Shown: positions 8,647-17,754 of the stretch, one piece after another | How the letters are laid out: every line of letters begins with the position of its first letter | Position numbering within the stretch: position 1 is the stretch's first letter | Assembly (NCBI GenBank): GCA_017437755.1 | Contig: JAFRXI010000048.1 | Span: forward strand, 124,001 to 188,000 | From: Bacteroidales bacterium | GTDB lineage: Bacteria; Bacteroidota; Bacteroidia; Bacteroidales; UBA932 | Reading direction: 5' to 3' | DNA: 64,000 nucleotides | Position numbers and translations under genes: made by a program | The notes under the pieces: model-generated | Seen by the model: only the letters and a program-made list of their open reading frames with translations | Told to the model about the DNA's origin: nothing | Databases searched by the model: none

Positions 8647-10296
8647 TCAATAACCGGGATTCTGAGGGAATTCCACATCGCGGTTGGCGTCGATGATGGT
8701 CTGAGGGATGGGCCAGAGCAGGAACTGCTCCTTGATTATGTCCTTCTGCGCGGCATTGTACTTCTTTACGCGCTCGATGAGCTTGCCGGTACGGATAAGG
8801 GTGAAGCGGCGGACCTCTTCACCGCAGAGCTCGCGGATGCGCTCATCAAGCAGGAAGTCCAGGTCCATGTTCACGGCGTCCACGTTCGGGACCTTGGCGC
8901 GGCGGCGGACAACGTTTACGGCATCGGCTGCGCCCTGGGCGTCGTTCAGGCCAAGACAGGCCTCGGCAAGCAGGAAATAGGTCTCGGGAAGACGGATTCT
9001 CATCCTGTCCTTGTAACCGCCTGTCATGGAAAGGTTATCCTTCTTGCCATAGAAGAACTTGGTAATGGCGGGGAACAGGGTGCCCTGCGACCAGGTGGCG
9101 TCGGTGATGTTGCACTGCTTGCCGTAAAGGCTCTTCTCGGCCTCGTTGTTGTACAGCCAGGTGCGCTTGATGTTGTATTCGGAATTGCGCATGTCGCCGG
9201 CGTCAAAGATGCCGTTGCCATTGTCGCCCGTGGCGTTTGTGCCGTTGGTTCCCATCCACCATTTCATGGGGATAATCTGGGCGAGACCGCGGCCACCGTA
9301 CTCATCGCTCAGAGTAAAGCCGTTGATGTTGAAGTACATGGGATTCCAGGCACGGCGGGTCCAGTCGTCGGAAGGCGTGCCGCCTCCGGCCTTCTGGTAT
9401 TCATACTGGAACTGCATCACCCAGACGGCCTCCTTGTTGCCTGCGGAGCGGTTCTGGTTGTTCTCCAGGAACATGTCGCTGTACGGGTCTCCGGCTATGG
9501 TCCCCTTTTTATTCACACCGTAATGGGCCGTAGTAAGCTCAAACATCTTGCTGTCAATCACCGCCTGTGCGGCATCGTGAGCCTTCTGGTAGTCCTTCTG
9601 GAGCAGATACATCTCGCTCAGGTAATGGTATGCCGCCCAGCGGGTCAGCTTTCCGTCCTTGACGCCGTCGGGATTCTCGGGAAGGTTCTCGGAGGCATAC
9701 TTGAAGTCGTCGATGATATGGCCGAGGACCTCGCTCCTGGGAGTACGGGTGAAGGAAAGCACAAAGGGATTCTGTATGGTCTCGACCCATGGAACGTCAC
9801 CGTAAAGATAGATCAGGTACCTGTAGGCATAGGCACGGAAGAAGCGGGCCTCCGCCGTGAAAACGGCCTTGTCAGAGGGCTTGTCCCAATTGGTATTCTT
9901 GGCCGCATAGATCAGGAGTTCGTTGGCCGAACCAATCAGGTTATAAGCCCACTGCCAATAGGTCTTGACAAACTGTGTCTGGGAATTCAGCGTCAGCTGT
10001 GCGAAAGGGATCAGGGAGCCGTCGCCTCCGGGTTTGGCGTCGCAGAGGTCGGTCCCCACCTGAAGGGCCTCGTAAGGGCAGGCGCCATTATGGATGAATG
10101 CACCTTCTTCACCCCAGGTATTGTACTCGGAACGGGCTATGGAATAGAGACCGGCGCTTCCAACCTCGAATCCAAGGGTCGATGCGTAGATGGTTTCGGG
10201 GGTGAAGCTGCTCCTCATGTCCTCCTCCAGGAATTTGGAGCAGGAAGCGGTTATTGCGAGGCAGGCGGTAGCTGCAAGGATAATATATCTTTTCAT
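8647..10296 (-). CDS. SusD-like glycan-binding lipoprotein 1
   Basis: A 549-residue SusD/RagB-family lipoprotein (lipobox AITASCS, C19). Family signs are the FLEED start after the lipid cysteine, the helical TPR-like core (AEARFFRAYAYRYLIYLYGDVPWVE) and the C-terminal block RIRLPETYFLLAEACLGLNDAQGAADAVNVVRRRA (split here only in description, residues about 455-490), ending WPIPQTIIDANRDVEFPQNPGY. SusD proteins cap the SusC pore on the outside and capture oligosaccharides. The gene begins 13 bases after the SusC-like gene, the usual pair order. Confidence 0.95.
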   Translation of the reverse strand: MKRYIILAATACLAITASCSKFLEEDMRSSFTPETIYASTLGFEVGSAGLYSIARSEYNTWGEEGAFIHNGACPYEALQVGTDLCDAKPGGDGSLIPFAQLTLNSQTQFVKTYWQWAYNLIGSANELLIYAAKNTNWDKPSDKAVFTAEARFFRAYAYRYLIYLYGDVPWVETIQNPFVLSFTRTPRSEVLGHIIDDFKYASENLPENPDGVKDGKLTRWAAYHYLSEMYLLQKDYQKAHDAAQAVIDSKMFELTTAHYGVNKKGTIAGDPYSDMFLENNQNRSAGNKEAVWVMQFQYEYQKAGGGTPSDDWTRRAWNPMYFNINGFTLSDEYGGRGLAQIIPMKWWMGTNGTNATGDNGNGIFDAGDMRNSEYNIKRTWLYNNEAEKSLYGKQCNITDATWSQGTLFPAITKFFYGKKDNLSMTGGYKDRMRIRLPETYFLLAEACLGLNDAQGAADAVNVVRRRAKVPNVDAVNMDLDFLLDERIRELCGEEVRRFTLIRTGKLIERVKKYNAAQKDIIKEQFLLWPIPQTIIDANRDVEFPQNPGY

Positions 10297-10309
10297 ACTG
10301 CTTGGACGA

Positions 10310-13300
10310 TTAGAAGTTGATGGTTATTCCCAGCATATAGGACCGCGCGGTTGGATAGGAAGCGAACCAGGCGTTGTCGTAGTTGAGCATCTGCCGCATG
10401 TTGGAGAATGTGTGCGGGTTGTTGACGCTCACGTTTACGTCCACTGAAGAAAGCCTCAGGGCCTTGGTTACGGAAGCGGGCAGGGTATAGCCGAGCGTTA
10501 TGTTCTTGATGTTGACATAGGAGAGCTTGCGGTAGAACCCGTGCTCGAAGGTGTTGATGTATCCGGGGGAGATGATGGTGGCTCCTTCAGGATGTTCCGG
10601 AGTCCAGTACTTGGCTCCCTTGATGTAGTTGCCGCTGCCAAAGGTCCAGGAACTGATATTGGCCACGTTGTCTTCCATCCACTTGCCGAACTGGCCGTTG
10701 ATGAGGAAAGAGAAGTAGAAGTTCTTCCAGGTGAGGCGGTTGGACATGGAAAGGGTGAAGGAAGGACGCTTGCTGCCGATGACCCGGCGGTCTTTCTCGT
10801 CGATGTATCCGTTGCCGTCCACGTCCTCGAGCTTTGCCGATCCGGCCGTGGCGCCTTTCTGGTGGGCGATCTCATCACCGCTCTCATTAAAGAAGGTGAA
10901 CTCGTCACCGGCCTGCCAGAGCCCGGTCATGTAATAATCGTAGTAAACCGAGAGGGGCTTGCCGATGAACCATTTGTTGTTAACGTCATCAAGGCCGTCG
11001 CCGCGGAGCTCGATGATCTTGTCGCGGTTGAGGAAGAAACTAAAGTCCGTTGACCAGCCGAAGTTCCTGGTCTGGATGTTCTTGGTGTTCAGAGTGAGCT
11101 CGATGCCCTTGTTCTCAGTGGAACCAATGTTGTCCCATATCTTGCTGTAGCCGTTCATGATGGGAACGGTGCGGGTCATGAGGAGGTCCTTGGTCCTGGA
11201 ACGGTATACGTCCACTGAACCGCCGATTCTGCCCTTGAGTACCGAGAAGTCAACACCCACGTTGAAGGTATAGGTTGTCTCCCACTTGAGGTCGGGGTTG
11301 CCCACGCCGTCGGAGGCCAGGTAAGTGGCGTTTGCACCGGTGGAACCGTCACCCCAGATGTATTTGACACCGTTGGTGGCATAAAGCCTGTCAAGGGTCT
11401 GGTAGCGGGAAATGGCGTTGTTTCCGTTGGCACCGTATGATATCCTCAGCTTCAGGAGGTCGATGGCGTCCGTGTTGTCCTTTACAAAAGCCTCTTCGCC
11501 GATGTTCCAGGCTACGGCCGCTGAGGGGAAGAAACCGTACTTATGGTTGCGTCCGAAGACCGAGGCACCGTCGGCGCGACCGGTAAGGGTCACGTAGTAA
11601 CGGCCGGCATAATTGTAATTTGCCCTTAACATCCAGGAAACCATGGTCTCCTTCCAGTAGCCTGACGACATGGTAAGCTTGCCGTCGGCGCTGTCCATCT
11701 TGTAGAAGCTGGTCTCGTCCACCACAAAGCCTTCGCCCGTCTGTGAAGAAGATGTGTTGTTGCTCGCCTGAAGGCTGAACAGGCCGGTCAGGTCAAGGTG
11801 GTTCTTGCCAAAGTCGCGGTCGTAACGGAGCACGTTCTCCCAGGTCATGTCATTGGTGTGGGAATTGCTGATAGTGGCCTTTCCTTTCACCTTGCGTCCG
11901 TCGGAAGTGTCATTGCCATAATAGGTGCCCGTGAAACTGTTGCGGTAGTTGTAACCCACCTGCGAACGAAAGGTGAGGCCCTTGACGGGGAAAGTGATGT
12001 CGACATAGCCGTTGGCCATGAAGTTGCGGCCGCGGGAATTCTGGTCGGCATTCACGTTCTTCATAGGGTTGGGGAGGTTGGAGTACTCCATGGGCTCCTC
12101 GACATAGAAACCATACTCATCCTTGTACAGACCGTAGGGGCTCTGCTTGATGGCGTGTTCAAGGTTGGGGGTGACACCGCCGCTGATACGGTTCACGAAC
12201 TGGGTGGTGAGACCTATCTTGAGCCAGTTGTTGAGTTCCTGCGTAATGGTTGAATAAACGTTGATCCTCTTGTAATTTGAATTATAAACCACGCCGTCAC
12301 CGTCGAGGTAGGAGACCGATGCGAGGTAGGTTGTGCGGTTGTTTCCGCCGGAGATGCTCACCTGATGGTCGTGGTTGAACACCTTGCGGAACACGTAGTC
12401 CTGCCAGTCATTGGTGATGCCAGCGGCATAGTTCTGCTTCTCGCTCACGGAGATGATGTCTCCTGCAAGGGGATCGAGCATTTCGCCGGTGTACTGCTTG
12501 GTGCCGAGGCGGGCGAGGTCCTGCTTGAGGCGGATGAACTCGTTCGGGCCCATCACCTGGATGCGCTGCATGGGTTCCGCAAAGCTGTAGGAGCCTTTGT
12601 AGGTCACATGGAGGGTGCCCTTCGTGCCTTTCTTGGTCTGGATCAGGATAACGCCGTTGGATCCGCGGGAACCGTAGATCGCCACGGAGGATGCGTCCTT
12701 GAGGACGGTCATATTATCTATAAGGTTAGGGTCGAGGTCGGCCATGGAACCATCATATGGGATGCCGTCGAGGATGATGAGAGGGGTGTTCGATCCCGAG
12801 AGGGAGTTCTGGCCGCGGATCAGGAGGGCCTGGTTGCTGCCAGGGGACTCATCGGAATGGGTGATGCTGAGACCGGCGACCTGGCCTACGAGGCGGTCCA
12901 GGAGGTTGGCGGTGGAAACCATGTTCAGTTCCTTGGACCCCACTACGGCAACGCCTCCCGTGAGGTCGGCCTTCTTTGCGGTACCGTAACCGATGACCAC
13001 CACGTCGTCGAGTTCCTGCATGGATTCATCCATGACCACTTTCAGGCCTTTGCCGGCGGCTACTTGTGCGTCGGCATAGCCAAGGCAGCTGAGCTGGAGA
13101 GTCGCACCTTCCTTGGTACGGATCTCGAATTGGCCGTTCCCGTCGGTGACGGTTCCGCTGTAGCGGTCGCCCTGGACGGTGACGACGACGCCGGGAAGCG
13201 GTGCCCCGTCCTTGTCGGAAACGGTTCCGGAAGCTGTGATGGCTTTCTGCGCGTTCGCGTTGAAAGCCGACAGCAGCAGGAGCAAGGCTCCGATGAGGAG

Positions 13301-13327
13301 CCCTCCGAGTTTAACGATTGATTTCAT
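10310..13327 (-). CDS. SusC-like TonB-dependent outer-membrane transporter 1
   Basis: A TonB-dependent receptor of about 1005 residues that imports oligosaccharides with its SusD partner. The order is signal peptide ending AFNANAQ, CarboxypepD_reg-like domain (TASGTVSDKDGAPLPGVVVT), the SusC motif DDVVVIGYGTAKKADLTG, a plug domain with the GSRGSNGVILIQTKKG block, then a 22-strand-type barrel ending SYMLGITINF. I chose the ATG at 13327 because it gives a clean signal peptide; an open frame extends to 13387, but that would run through the proposed promoter. The ATG at 13333 is also possible. The 5' region carries a -7 box and the shared operator described separately. Confidence 0.95.
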   Translation of the reverse strand: MKSIVKLGGLLIGALLLLLSAFNANAQKAITASGTVSDKDGAPLPGVVVTVQGDRYSGTVTDGNGQFEIRTKEGATLQLSCLGYADAQVAAGKGLKVVMDESMQELDDVVVIGYGTAKKADLTGGVAVVGSKELNMVSTANLLDRLVGQVAGLSITHSDESPGSNQALLIRGQNSLSGSNTPLIILDGIPYDGSMADLDPNLIDNMTVLKDASSVAIYGSRGSNGVILIQTKKGTKGTLHVTYKGSYSFAEPMQRIQVMGPNEFIRLKQDLARLGTKQYTGEMLDPLAGDIISVSEKQNYAAGITNDWQDYVFRKVFNHDHQVSISGGNNRTTYLASVSYLDGDGVVYNSNYKRINVYSTITQELNNWLKIGLTTQFVNRISGGVTPNLEHAIKQSPYGLYKDEYGFYVEEPMEYSNLPNPMKNVNADQNSRGRNFMANGYVDITFPVKGLTFRSQVGYNYRNSFTGTYYGNDTSDGRKVKGKATISNSHTNDMTWENVLRYDRDFGKNHLDLTGLFSLQASNNTSSSQTGEGFVVDETSFYKMDSADGKLTMSSGYWKETMVSWMLRANYNYAGRYYVTLTGRADGASVFGRNHKYGFFPSAAVAWNIGEEAFVKDNTDAIDLLKLRISYGANGNNAISRYQTLDRLYATNGVKYIWGDGSTGANATYLASDGVGNPDLKWETTYTFNVGVDFSVLKGRIGGSVDVYRSRTKDLLMTRTVPIMNGYSKIWDNIGSTENKGIELTLNTKNIQTRNFGWSTDFSFFLNRDKIIELRGDGLDDVNNKWFIGKPLSVYYDYYMTGLWQAGDEFTFFNESGDEIAHQKGATAGSAKLEDVDGNGYIDEKDRRVIGSKRPSFTLSMSNRLTWKNFYFSFLINGQFGKWMEDNVANISSWTFGSGNYIKGAKYWTPEHPEGATIISPGYINTFEHGFYRKLSYVNIKNITLGYTLPASVTKALRLSSVDVNVSVNNPHTFSNMRQMLNYDNAWFASYPTARSYMLGITINF

Positions 13328-13374
13328 TTGCATTATTGTTGTGAATTGGGTTGATTGACAGCTGTGTCTGTATG

Positions 13375-13382
13375 CAAATATG
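13375..13382 (-). promoter_or_regulatory. Candidate -7 promoter box of the SusC-like gene 1
   Basis: On the minus strand the sequence reads CATATTTG, one base off the Bacteroides -7 consensus TAnnTTTG. Transcription would start near 13368, about 40 bases before the chosen ATG. Support comes from position: the box lies exactly 33 bases from the shared 24-base element, just as at the other susC-like gene. No clear -33 TTTG is seen, which fits an activated promoter. Confidence 0.55.
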
Positions 13383-13395
13383 CCCAATTAACAAC

Positions 13396-13430
13396 GAAAC
13401 CATTTCCTAAAAACATCCGGAAATGGTTTC
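13396..13430. repeat. Perfect 12-base inverted repeat in the SusC 1 promoter region
   Basis: GAAACCATTTCC (13396-13407) and GGAAATGGTTTC (13419-13430) form perfect inverted arms with an 11-base spacer. The right arm is part of the shared operator; the left arm lies over the -33 region of the promoter. It may be a two-site operator. As RNA it could also form a hairpin after the FAD oxidoreductase gene and act as a partial terminator, although no T-run follows the arm closely. Confidence 0.65.
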
Positions 13431-13439
13431 ATTTTATAC
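13416..13439 (-). promoter_or_regulatory. Putative hybrid-regulator operator, copy 1
   Basis: A 24-base element, plus-strand core CCGGAAATGGTT followed by TTTT and TAC, that matches 25880-25903 at 21 of 24 positions. Both copies lie upstream of a susC-like gene on the same strand, 33 bases from the -7 box, about -48 to -71 from the expected start. The region between is not conserved. In this copy the half GGAAATGGTTTC is also mirrored at 13396-13407. The neighbouring hybrid two-component regulator is the obvious candidate to bind it; that is inference. Confidence 0.65.
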
Positions 13440-13450
13440 GAAAATCACTT

Positions 13451-15313
13451 TTATTCTGGTTTCAGCAGCCTTGGCGTGGGAAGCGGTTTCTGCTCGTTGA
13501 AACGCTGGTTGTCGGGGAGGGGTCCTTCCTTGGCCGCACCCTTTTTCATGAGTTCCTGAAGGTCTGCAAGACAGTAACGATAGACGCCACGGGGAAGGAC
13601 TCCGCGAGCCTTGCAGACCGAGGCTGCAAGCCCTACCACCTCGCCGGCCATGCCGCAGGTGCGCATGACACGGGTGGTGCCAAGAGCAACATGTGTGACG
13701 CTGATGTTCCTTCCTGCCATGAAGAGGTTGTCCACATTGCGGGAATACAGGCAGCGGTAAGGCACCGCGGCGGGATAGATCCGGTTATGGACGGTCTTGG
13801 TCTTGAATTCCTCGCCCGGGAAATACCTGCTGTTCTCCGGGTCGGGGAAGTGAAGGTCGATGCTCCAGGTGGTTGCAAAGGTCGCGTCCTCGTGGAAGAC
13901 GGCCTTTTCAATGTCATCCTGCTTGTAGATATAATCGCCCATCAGGCGCCTGGACTCGCGTTTTCCGGCAATGTAGGCCATCCATTCAAGGGCACGGTCC
14001 GGATAGAGGCCGAGCTTGTTCTTGAGATAGCTCCAATTGGAATAGATTACGGCCAGGCCGTAGTCGCGGATATATTCAAAGCCGCCAAGCATATCGTGCG
14101 TCATGCCGGTTTCCCAGGTCCATTCGCCCATGGTCACCTTCTGTACGCTGTTCTCATTGAAATTCAGGCCGATGTCGAAGACCGGAAACCTGGACGGCTT
14201 TGCCGTGACACCGCTGTACCACTGCACCGAGGCCCCCATTACAAAGTCGTCCGCCTTTTCCGGCGCGAGGGATTCGCCGAATTCCGAGGAGGCCTCCCTG
14301 CCGTATCGGTAATCAGCCCCTGCGAGATAGCCGATGGTACCGTCGCCGGTGCAGTCCGAGAAGAGTGTCGCCTCCAGGCTTATTTCGACGGAAGTTTCTA
14401 TGTTCCTGATGGTTACGCTCTTTATGCAGGTACCCTCTTTGGAAACTGCCACAGCCCTGTAACCCGCAAAGAGCCTTATGTTTGGCTCGCCGTCTATGAA
14501 AGACTGCTTCTTGCCGTCCTCGTAGTTTCCGGCCGGTTGGGCGTTGCCCATTTTGCTGTGGCCGAACTCTCTCTGCATCCTTCCGAGTGCAGGATAAGGA
14601 CCCACTTCGATGGAACCGCCAAGATGTACCCTTATCTCTGAACTGTTGTTGCCTCCCAGCACCGGGCGGTCGTTTACAAGGGCCACCTTCAGCCCCTGCC
14701 TGGCGGCGGCAACGGCTGCACACATCCCGGAGATACCGGCTCCAACTACCACAAAATCAAATGTTTCCGTTACTTCGGGCTCATCCGAAAGGCCAAGGGC
14801 GGAGCGCCGGAACCTTTCCAGGGCCTTCCCGCCGTCGGGCGGTGCCACAGCCTCCGTGGAAAGGTAGACAGCGTCGCAGCGGCCCTCTAAACCGGTTAGG
14901 TCGGAAAGGGCCAGCGTTACGGGCCCGGCACCAAGTTTGACCGCTCCCGCACTCTGCCACTGCCAGGCATTCCCAGTTGAGCCGAGCACTGGTTTAAGGG
15001 TCTTCTTTCCAACCTTGACCTTGAATTTCCCGGGTCCGTCGGCTTTTGTCCAAGGCGATGTCCAGTTATAGGTCCGGACATAGATGTTCCAGACTCCGGC
15101 CACAGGGATGTCCACGGTTGTGGAAGCGTCCTTCACGGGGACGCCCATGCCGTGGGCAAGCAGGTATGGAGAACCCATCTCGTCCATGAACTGCTGGTCG
15201 AGCACCCAGCCTCCCTTGTCTGTAAACGACTCACACTCAACGAATATACCTTGTGCTTGAAGGCTCAGGCACATGGCGATGGACAGCGCGGCGGCAACGG
15301 CAAACTTTTTCAT
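13451..15313 (-). CDS. Secreted FAD-dependent oxidoreductase with N-terminal sandwich domain
   Basis: A 620-residue protein with a signal peptide (ending LSLQAQG). Residues about 22-155 look like a beta-sandwich of the carbohydrate-binding type (FVECESFTDKGGWVLDQQF, VWNIYVRTYNW). From about 185 an FAD-binding domain of the FAD_oxidored type follows: FVVVGAGISGMCAAVAAARQ (dinucleotide motif at 191-196), VLGGNNSSEIRVHLGG and FSDCTGDGTIGYLAGADY. The C-terminal FMAGRNISVTHVALGTTRVM block is also typical. The substrate is unknown; an oxidation of a sugar released by the neighbouring GH3 is plausible but unproven. The start overlaps the GH3 stop by four bases. It is the last gene before the second SusC promoter. 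Confidence 0.82.
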   Translation of the reverse strand: MKKFAVAAALSIAMCLSLQAQGIFVECESFTDKGGWVLDQQFMDEMGSPYLLAHGMGVPVKDASTTVDIPVAGVWNIYVRTYNWTSPWTKADGPGKFKVKVGKKTLKPVLGSTGNAWQWQSAGAVKLGAGPVTLALSDLTGLEGRCDAVYLSTEAVAPPDGGKALERFRRSALGLSDEPEVTETFDFVVVGAGISGMCAAVAAARQGLKVALVNDRPVLGGNNSSEIRVHLGGSIEVGPYPALGRMQREFGHSKMGNAQPAGNYEDGKKQSFIDGEPNIRLFAGYRAVAVSKEGTCIKSVTIRNIETSVEISLEATLFSDCTGDGTIGYLAGADYRYGREASSEFGESLAPEKADDFVMGASVQWYSGVTAKPSRFPVFDIGLNFNENSVQKVTMGEWTWETGMTHDMLGGFEYIRDYGLAVIYSNWSYLKNKLGLYPDRALEWMAYIAGKRESRRLMGDYIYKQDDIEKAVFHEDATFATTWSIDLHFPDPENSRYFPGEEFKTKTVHNRIYPAAVPYRCLYSRNVDNLFMAGRNISVTHVALGTTRVMRTCGMAGEVVGLAASVCKARGVLPRGVYRYCLADLQELMKKGAAKEGPLPDNQRFNEQKPLPTPRLLKPE

Positions 15314-17751
15314 AACTCAATGGTCTTTTTCAGCGGAAGGTCAGCTGACGACGGTCCCACAAATATACTGAATCCGCCGGGTTCCAGCATGAATCCCTTT
15401 GAAACAGTATCATAGAAAGAGAATGCGTCCGGGCCGAGGACCACCTTGTATCGTTCTGTGGCTCCCTTTCGGATGAAATGCTTGTCGGAACCCTTGAGTT
15501 CCTTCAGTGGACGGGGAACGGACGATTCGAGGTCGCCGACATAAACCTGGGCACACTCGGAGGCGTCCATCCCACCGGTGTTCCTGACCAGGAAGCTCAC
15601 CTCCACCTTACCGCCGGGAAGCTTGACAACCTCCAGGCCGGAATACTCAAAACTGCTGTAGGACAGGCCGTAACCAAATGGATACAAAGGCTTTACACCG
15701 CTCCTGTCATAACCCCTATAGCCGTAGAAAAGTCCCTCGGTGTAGGTTGTGCGGTTCTTGGGAGCCGGATCGAAATAGCTGTCATGCACGGGATTGTCTT
15801 CCCATTTGCTTTCTATTGAAATGGGCAGTTTACCGCTTGGCGACACCTTTCCGGCAAGAATCTCTGCGATGGCTGTTCCGCCTTCCTGACCGGGATACCA
15901 TGCTATGAGGATGGCGTCGGCCTTATCCTGCCAAGAGGCAAAATCCACTCCGCCTCCGGCATTTACCACCACTGCAAGGCGCTTGCCCTGGAGACGTCCC
16001 ATCATTGCCACCTGGTCGGCAGGCAGGGAGAAAGGCCTGTCAAAACCCTCGCCCTCGAGATTGCTGTCAAAGCCGCAGCAATATACTATGTCGGTGCACG
16101 ATGAGATTGCCCCTGCAAGGACATCGTTGTCAAGGAGACCGGCTTCAAAGGTCACCGTGGCTTCACCGGCATGCTCGTAGAATTCAAAACGGATATCGTA
16201 CTCACGTCCCTTTTCCACTTGCAGGAACACAGAGCGGGAACTCAGGGCATGGTTACCCCAGTCGCCGCCAAGCTGCTTGCCGTCCACGAAAAGGCGGTAG
16301 CCGTCGTCGCCGGACATCACAAAACGGACGGAGCCGGTGCCGGACGCAGTGTATTTTCCCTCCCAACGGACCGAGAAACCGTCGTTGGGAAGGGCGTTGC
16401 AAGGCGAGCCATAGCGCCAGCGGTGGGTTGGATTGGGCTCGATGGTCCTCATCACCGGCTCCCCCTGGAGTCTTTCACCCATGTAATAGGTGGCGAGGAA
16501 GCCAGGGGCGGAACTCTCGGGGGTGGTTATTCCGGGGAGGATATTGCGGTAAAGCAGGCTGTCTGGAAGGTATGTCACGTTCTTACATACGGCGGCCAGC
16601 CCATCGCTCACGGGAACCGTGGAGAAGGGGGTGACAAAACCGCTGCCGCCGCCGGTGGGAATCCTGCCGGCATTGGGGCCGAGGACGAGGACCCTGGCCT
16701 TCTTTCCCAGCGGAAGCATTCCGTCGTTCCTGAGCAGGACTATCCCCTCCCTGGCTATCTCGAGTGCCGCCTGCCGGCTTTCCGGACGGTCCTCCGGGAT
16801 TGTGGAATCCTTTGCCGGGTTGTCCAGGAAGCCGAAGGCGATGAACGCCTGAAGGATATGCTGCACCTTTTCGTCCAGCAAACCTTCGTCCACAACGCCG
16901 CTATTCAGCAGCGGGAGGATGGTCTCCGGACGGAAATACCTTGCCACGGGGCACTCCAGGTCAAGGCCGCCGTTCATTGCGCCGAGGGTGCTGTAGACCG
17001 ATGTCCAGTCGGACATAACTATACCCTCGAATCCCCACATGTCTCGGAGCACATCCACGTTCATCCATCGGTTTTCCGTGGAATGGACGCTGTTTACAAG
17101 GTTGTAGCTGTCCATGACGGCGCCCACTCCGGCTTCCTGTACGGCACGCCTGAATGCCGGGAAATAAATCTCCATGAGGGTACGCTCGTCAACGTCGGAA
17201 CTCATGGAATGGCGGGAACGTTCCTGGTTGTTTGCCGCAAAATGCTTGACCGTGGCCATGACTCCCTTTGACTGCACGCCGAGGATATAATTCACGGCTA
17301 CCTCCCCGCTGAGCCAGGGGTCTTCCCCAAAGTATTCATAATTACGGCCGCAAAGTGGTGCACGGTATATGTTCACCCCTGGACCCAGCACCACCTGGAC
17401 CCCGCGGGCTTTGGCGTCCATAGCCAGCGACTCGCCCAGTTTCCTTGCCAAAGAGCCGTTCCATGTGGCTGCGGTAAGGATTCCGCAGGGATAAAGGGTA
17501 CTCACGGTGTTGTTGCGGATGCCCTGGGGGCCGTCGGCCATGCGTATCTGCGGTATTCCCAGCCGTTCTATCGGATAGGTGAAAAAAGACCGCTGGCCGG
17601 CGATGAAACGGATTTTTTCTTCCGTGGTCATCTTTGAGACCAGTTCGGCCGCCCTGTCCTTGTGGGCCTGGGTTATGACGACCTGCGCCTTTCCGGAAAA
17701 GGCGGAAAGGCACAGGACGGCGCCGATAAGGGTTGTGCTTATTCTTTTCAT
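15310..17751 (-). CDS. GH3 beta-glycosidase with PA14 insert, secreted
   Basis: An 813-residue secreted enzyme (signal ending AFSGKAQ). The GH3 N-terminal barrel (about 30-300) has RMADGPQGIR, CGRNYEYFGEDPWLSGE, ATVKHFAANNQE and FEGIVMSDW, whose D248 is the nucleophile. A PA14 domain (about 415-540; GFLATYYMGERLQGEP, MSGDDGYRLFVDG) is inserted in the second domain, as in several yeast and bacterial beta-glucosidases where it shapes the substrate pocket. A fibronectin-III-like domain closes the protein (KPLYPFGYGLSYSSFEYSGL). It removes terminal beta-linked sugars, probably in the periplasm. It begins three bases after the DUF4832-like gene. Confidence 0.93.
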   Translation of the reverse strand: MKRISTTLIGAVLCLSAFSGKAQVVITQAHKDRAAELVSKMTTEEKIRFIAGQRSFFTYPIERLGIPQIRMADGPQGIRNNTVSTLYPCGILTAATWNGSLARKLGESLAMDAKARGVQVVLGPGVNIYRAPLCGRNYEYFGEDPWLSGEVAVNYILGVQSKGVMATVKHFAANNQERSRHSMSSDVDERTLMEIYFPAFRRAVQEAGVGAVMDSYNLVNSVHSTENRWMNVDVLRDMWGFEGIVMSDWTSVYSTLGAMNGGLDLECPVARYFRPETILPLLNSGVVDEGLLDEKVQHILQAFIAFGFLDNPAKDSTIPEDRPESRQAALEIAREGIVLLRNDGMLPLGKKARVLVLGPNAGRIPTGGGSGFVTPFSTVPVSDGLAAVCKNVTYLPDSLLYRNILPGITTPESSAPGFLATYYMGERLQGEPVMRTIEPNPTHRWRYGSPCNALPNDGFSVRWEGKYTASGTGSVRFVMSGDDGYRLFVDGKQLGGDWGNHALSSRSVFLQVEKGREYDIRFEFYEHAGEATVTFEAGLLDNDVLAGAISSCTDIVYCCGFDSNLEGEGFDRPFSLPADQVAMMGRLQGKRLAVVVNAGGGVDFASWQDKADAILIAWYPGQEGGTAIAEILAGKVSPSGKLPISIESKWEDNPVHDSYFDPAPKNRTTYTEGLFYGYRGYDRSGVKPLYPFGYGLSYSSFEYSGLEVVKLPGGKVEVSFLVRNTGGMDASECAQVYVGDLESSVPRPLKELKGSDKHFIRKGATERYKVVLGPDAFSFYDTVSKGFMLEPGGFSIFVGPSSADLPLKKTIEL

Positions 17752-17754
17752 GGG

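Noticed and set aside
7879..10320. 813-codon plus-strand open frame opposite SusE/F-like and SusD-like genes
   Set aside because: It mirrors two well-supported minus-strand genes; high GC and codon bias leave long antisense frames. The product has no recognisable domain.
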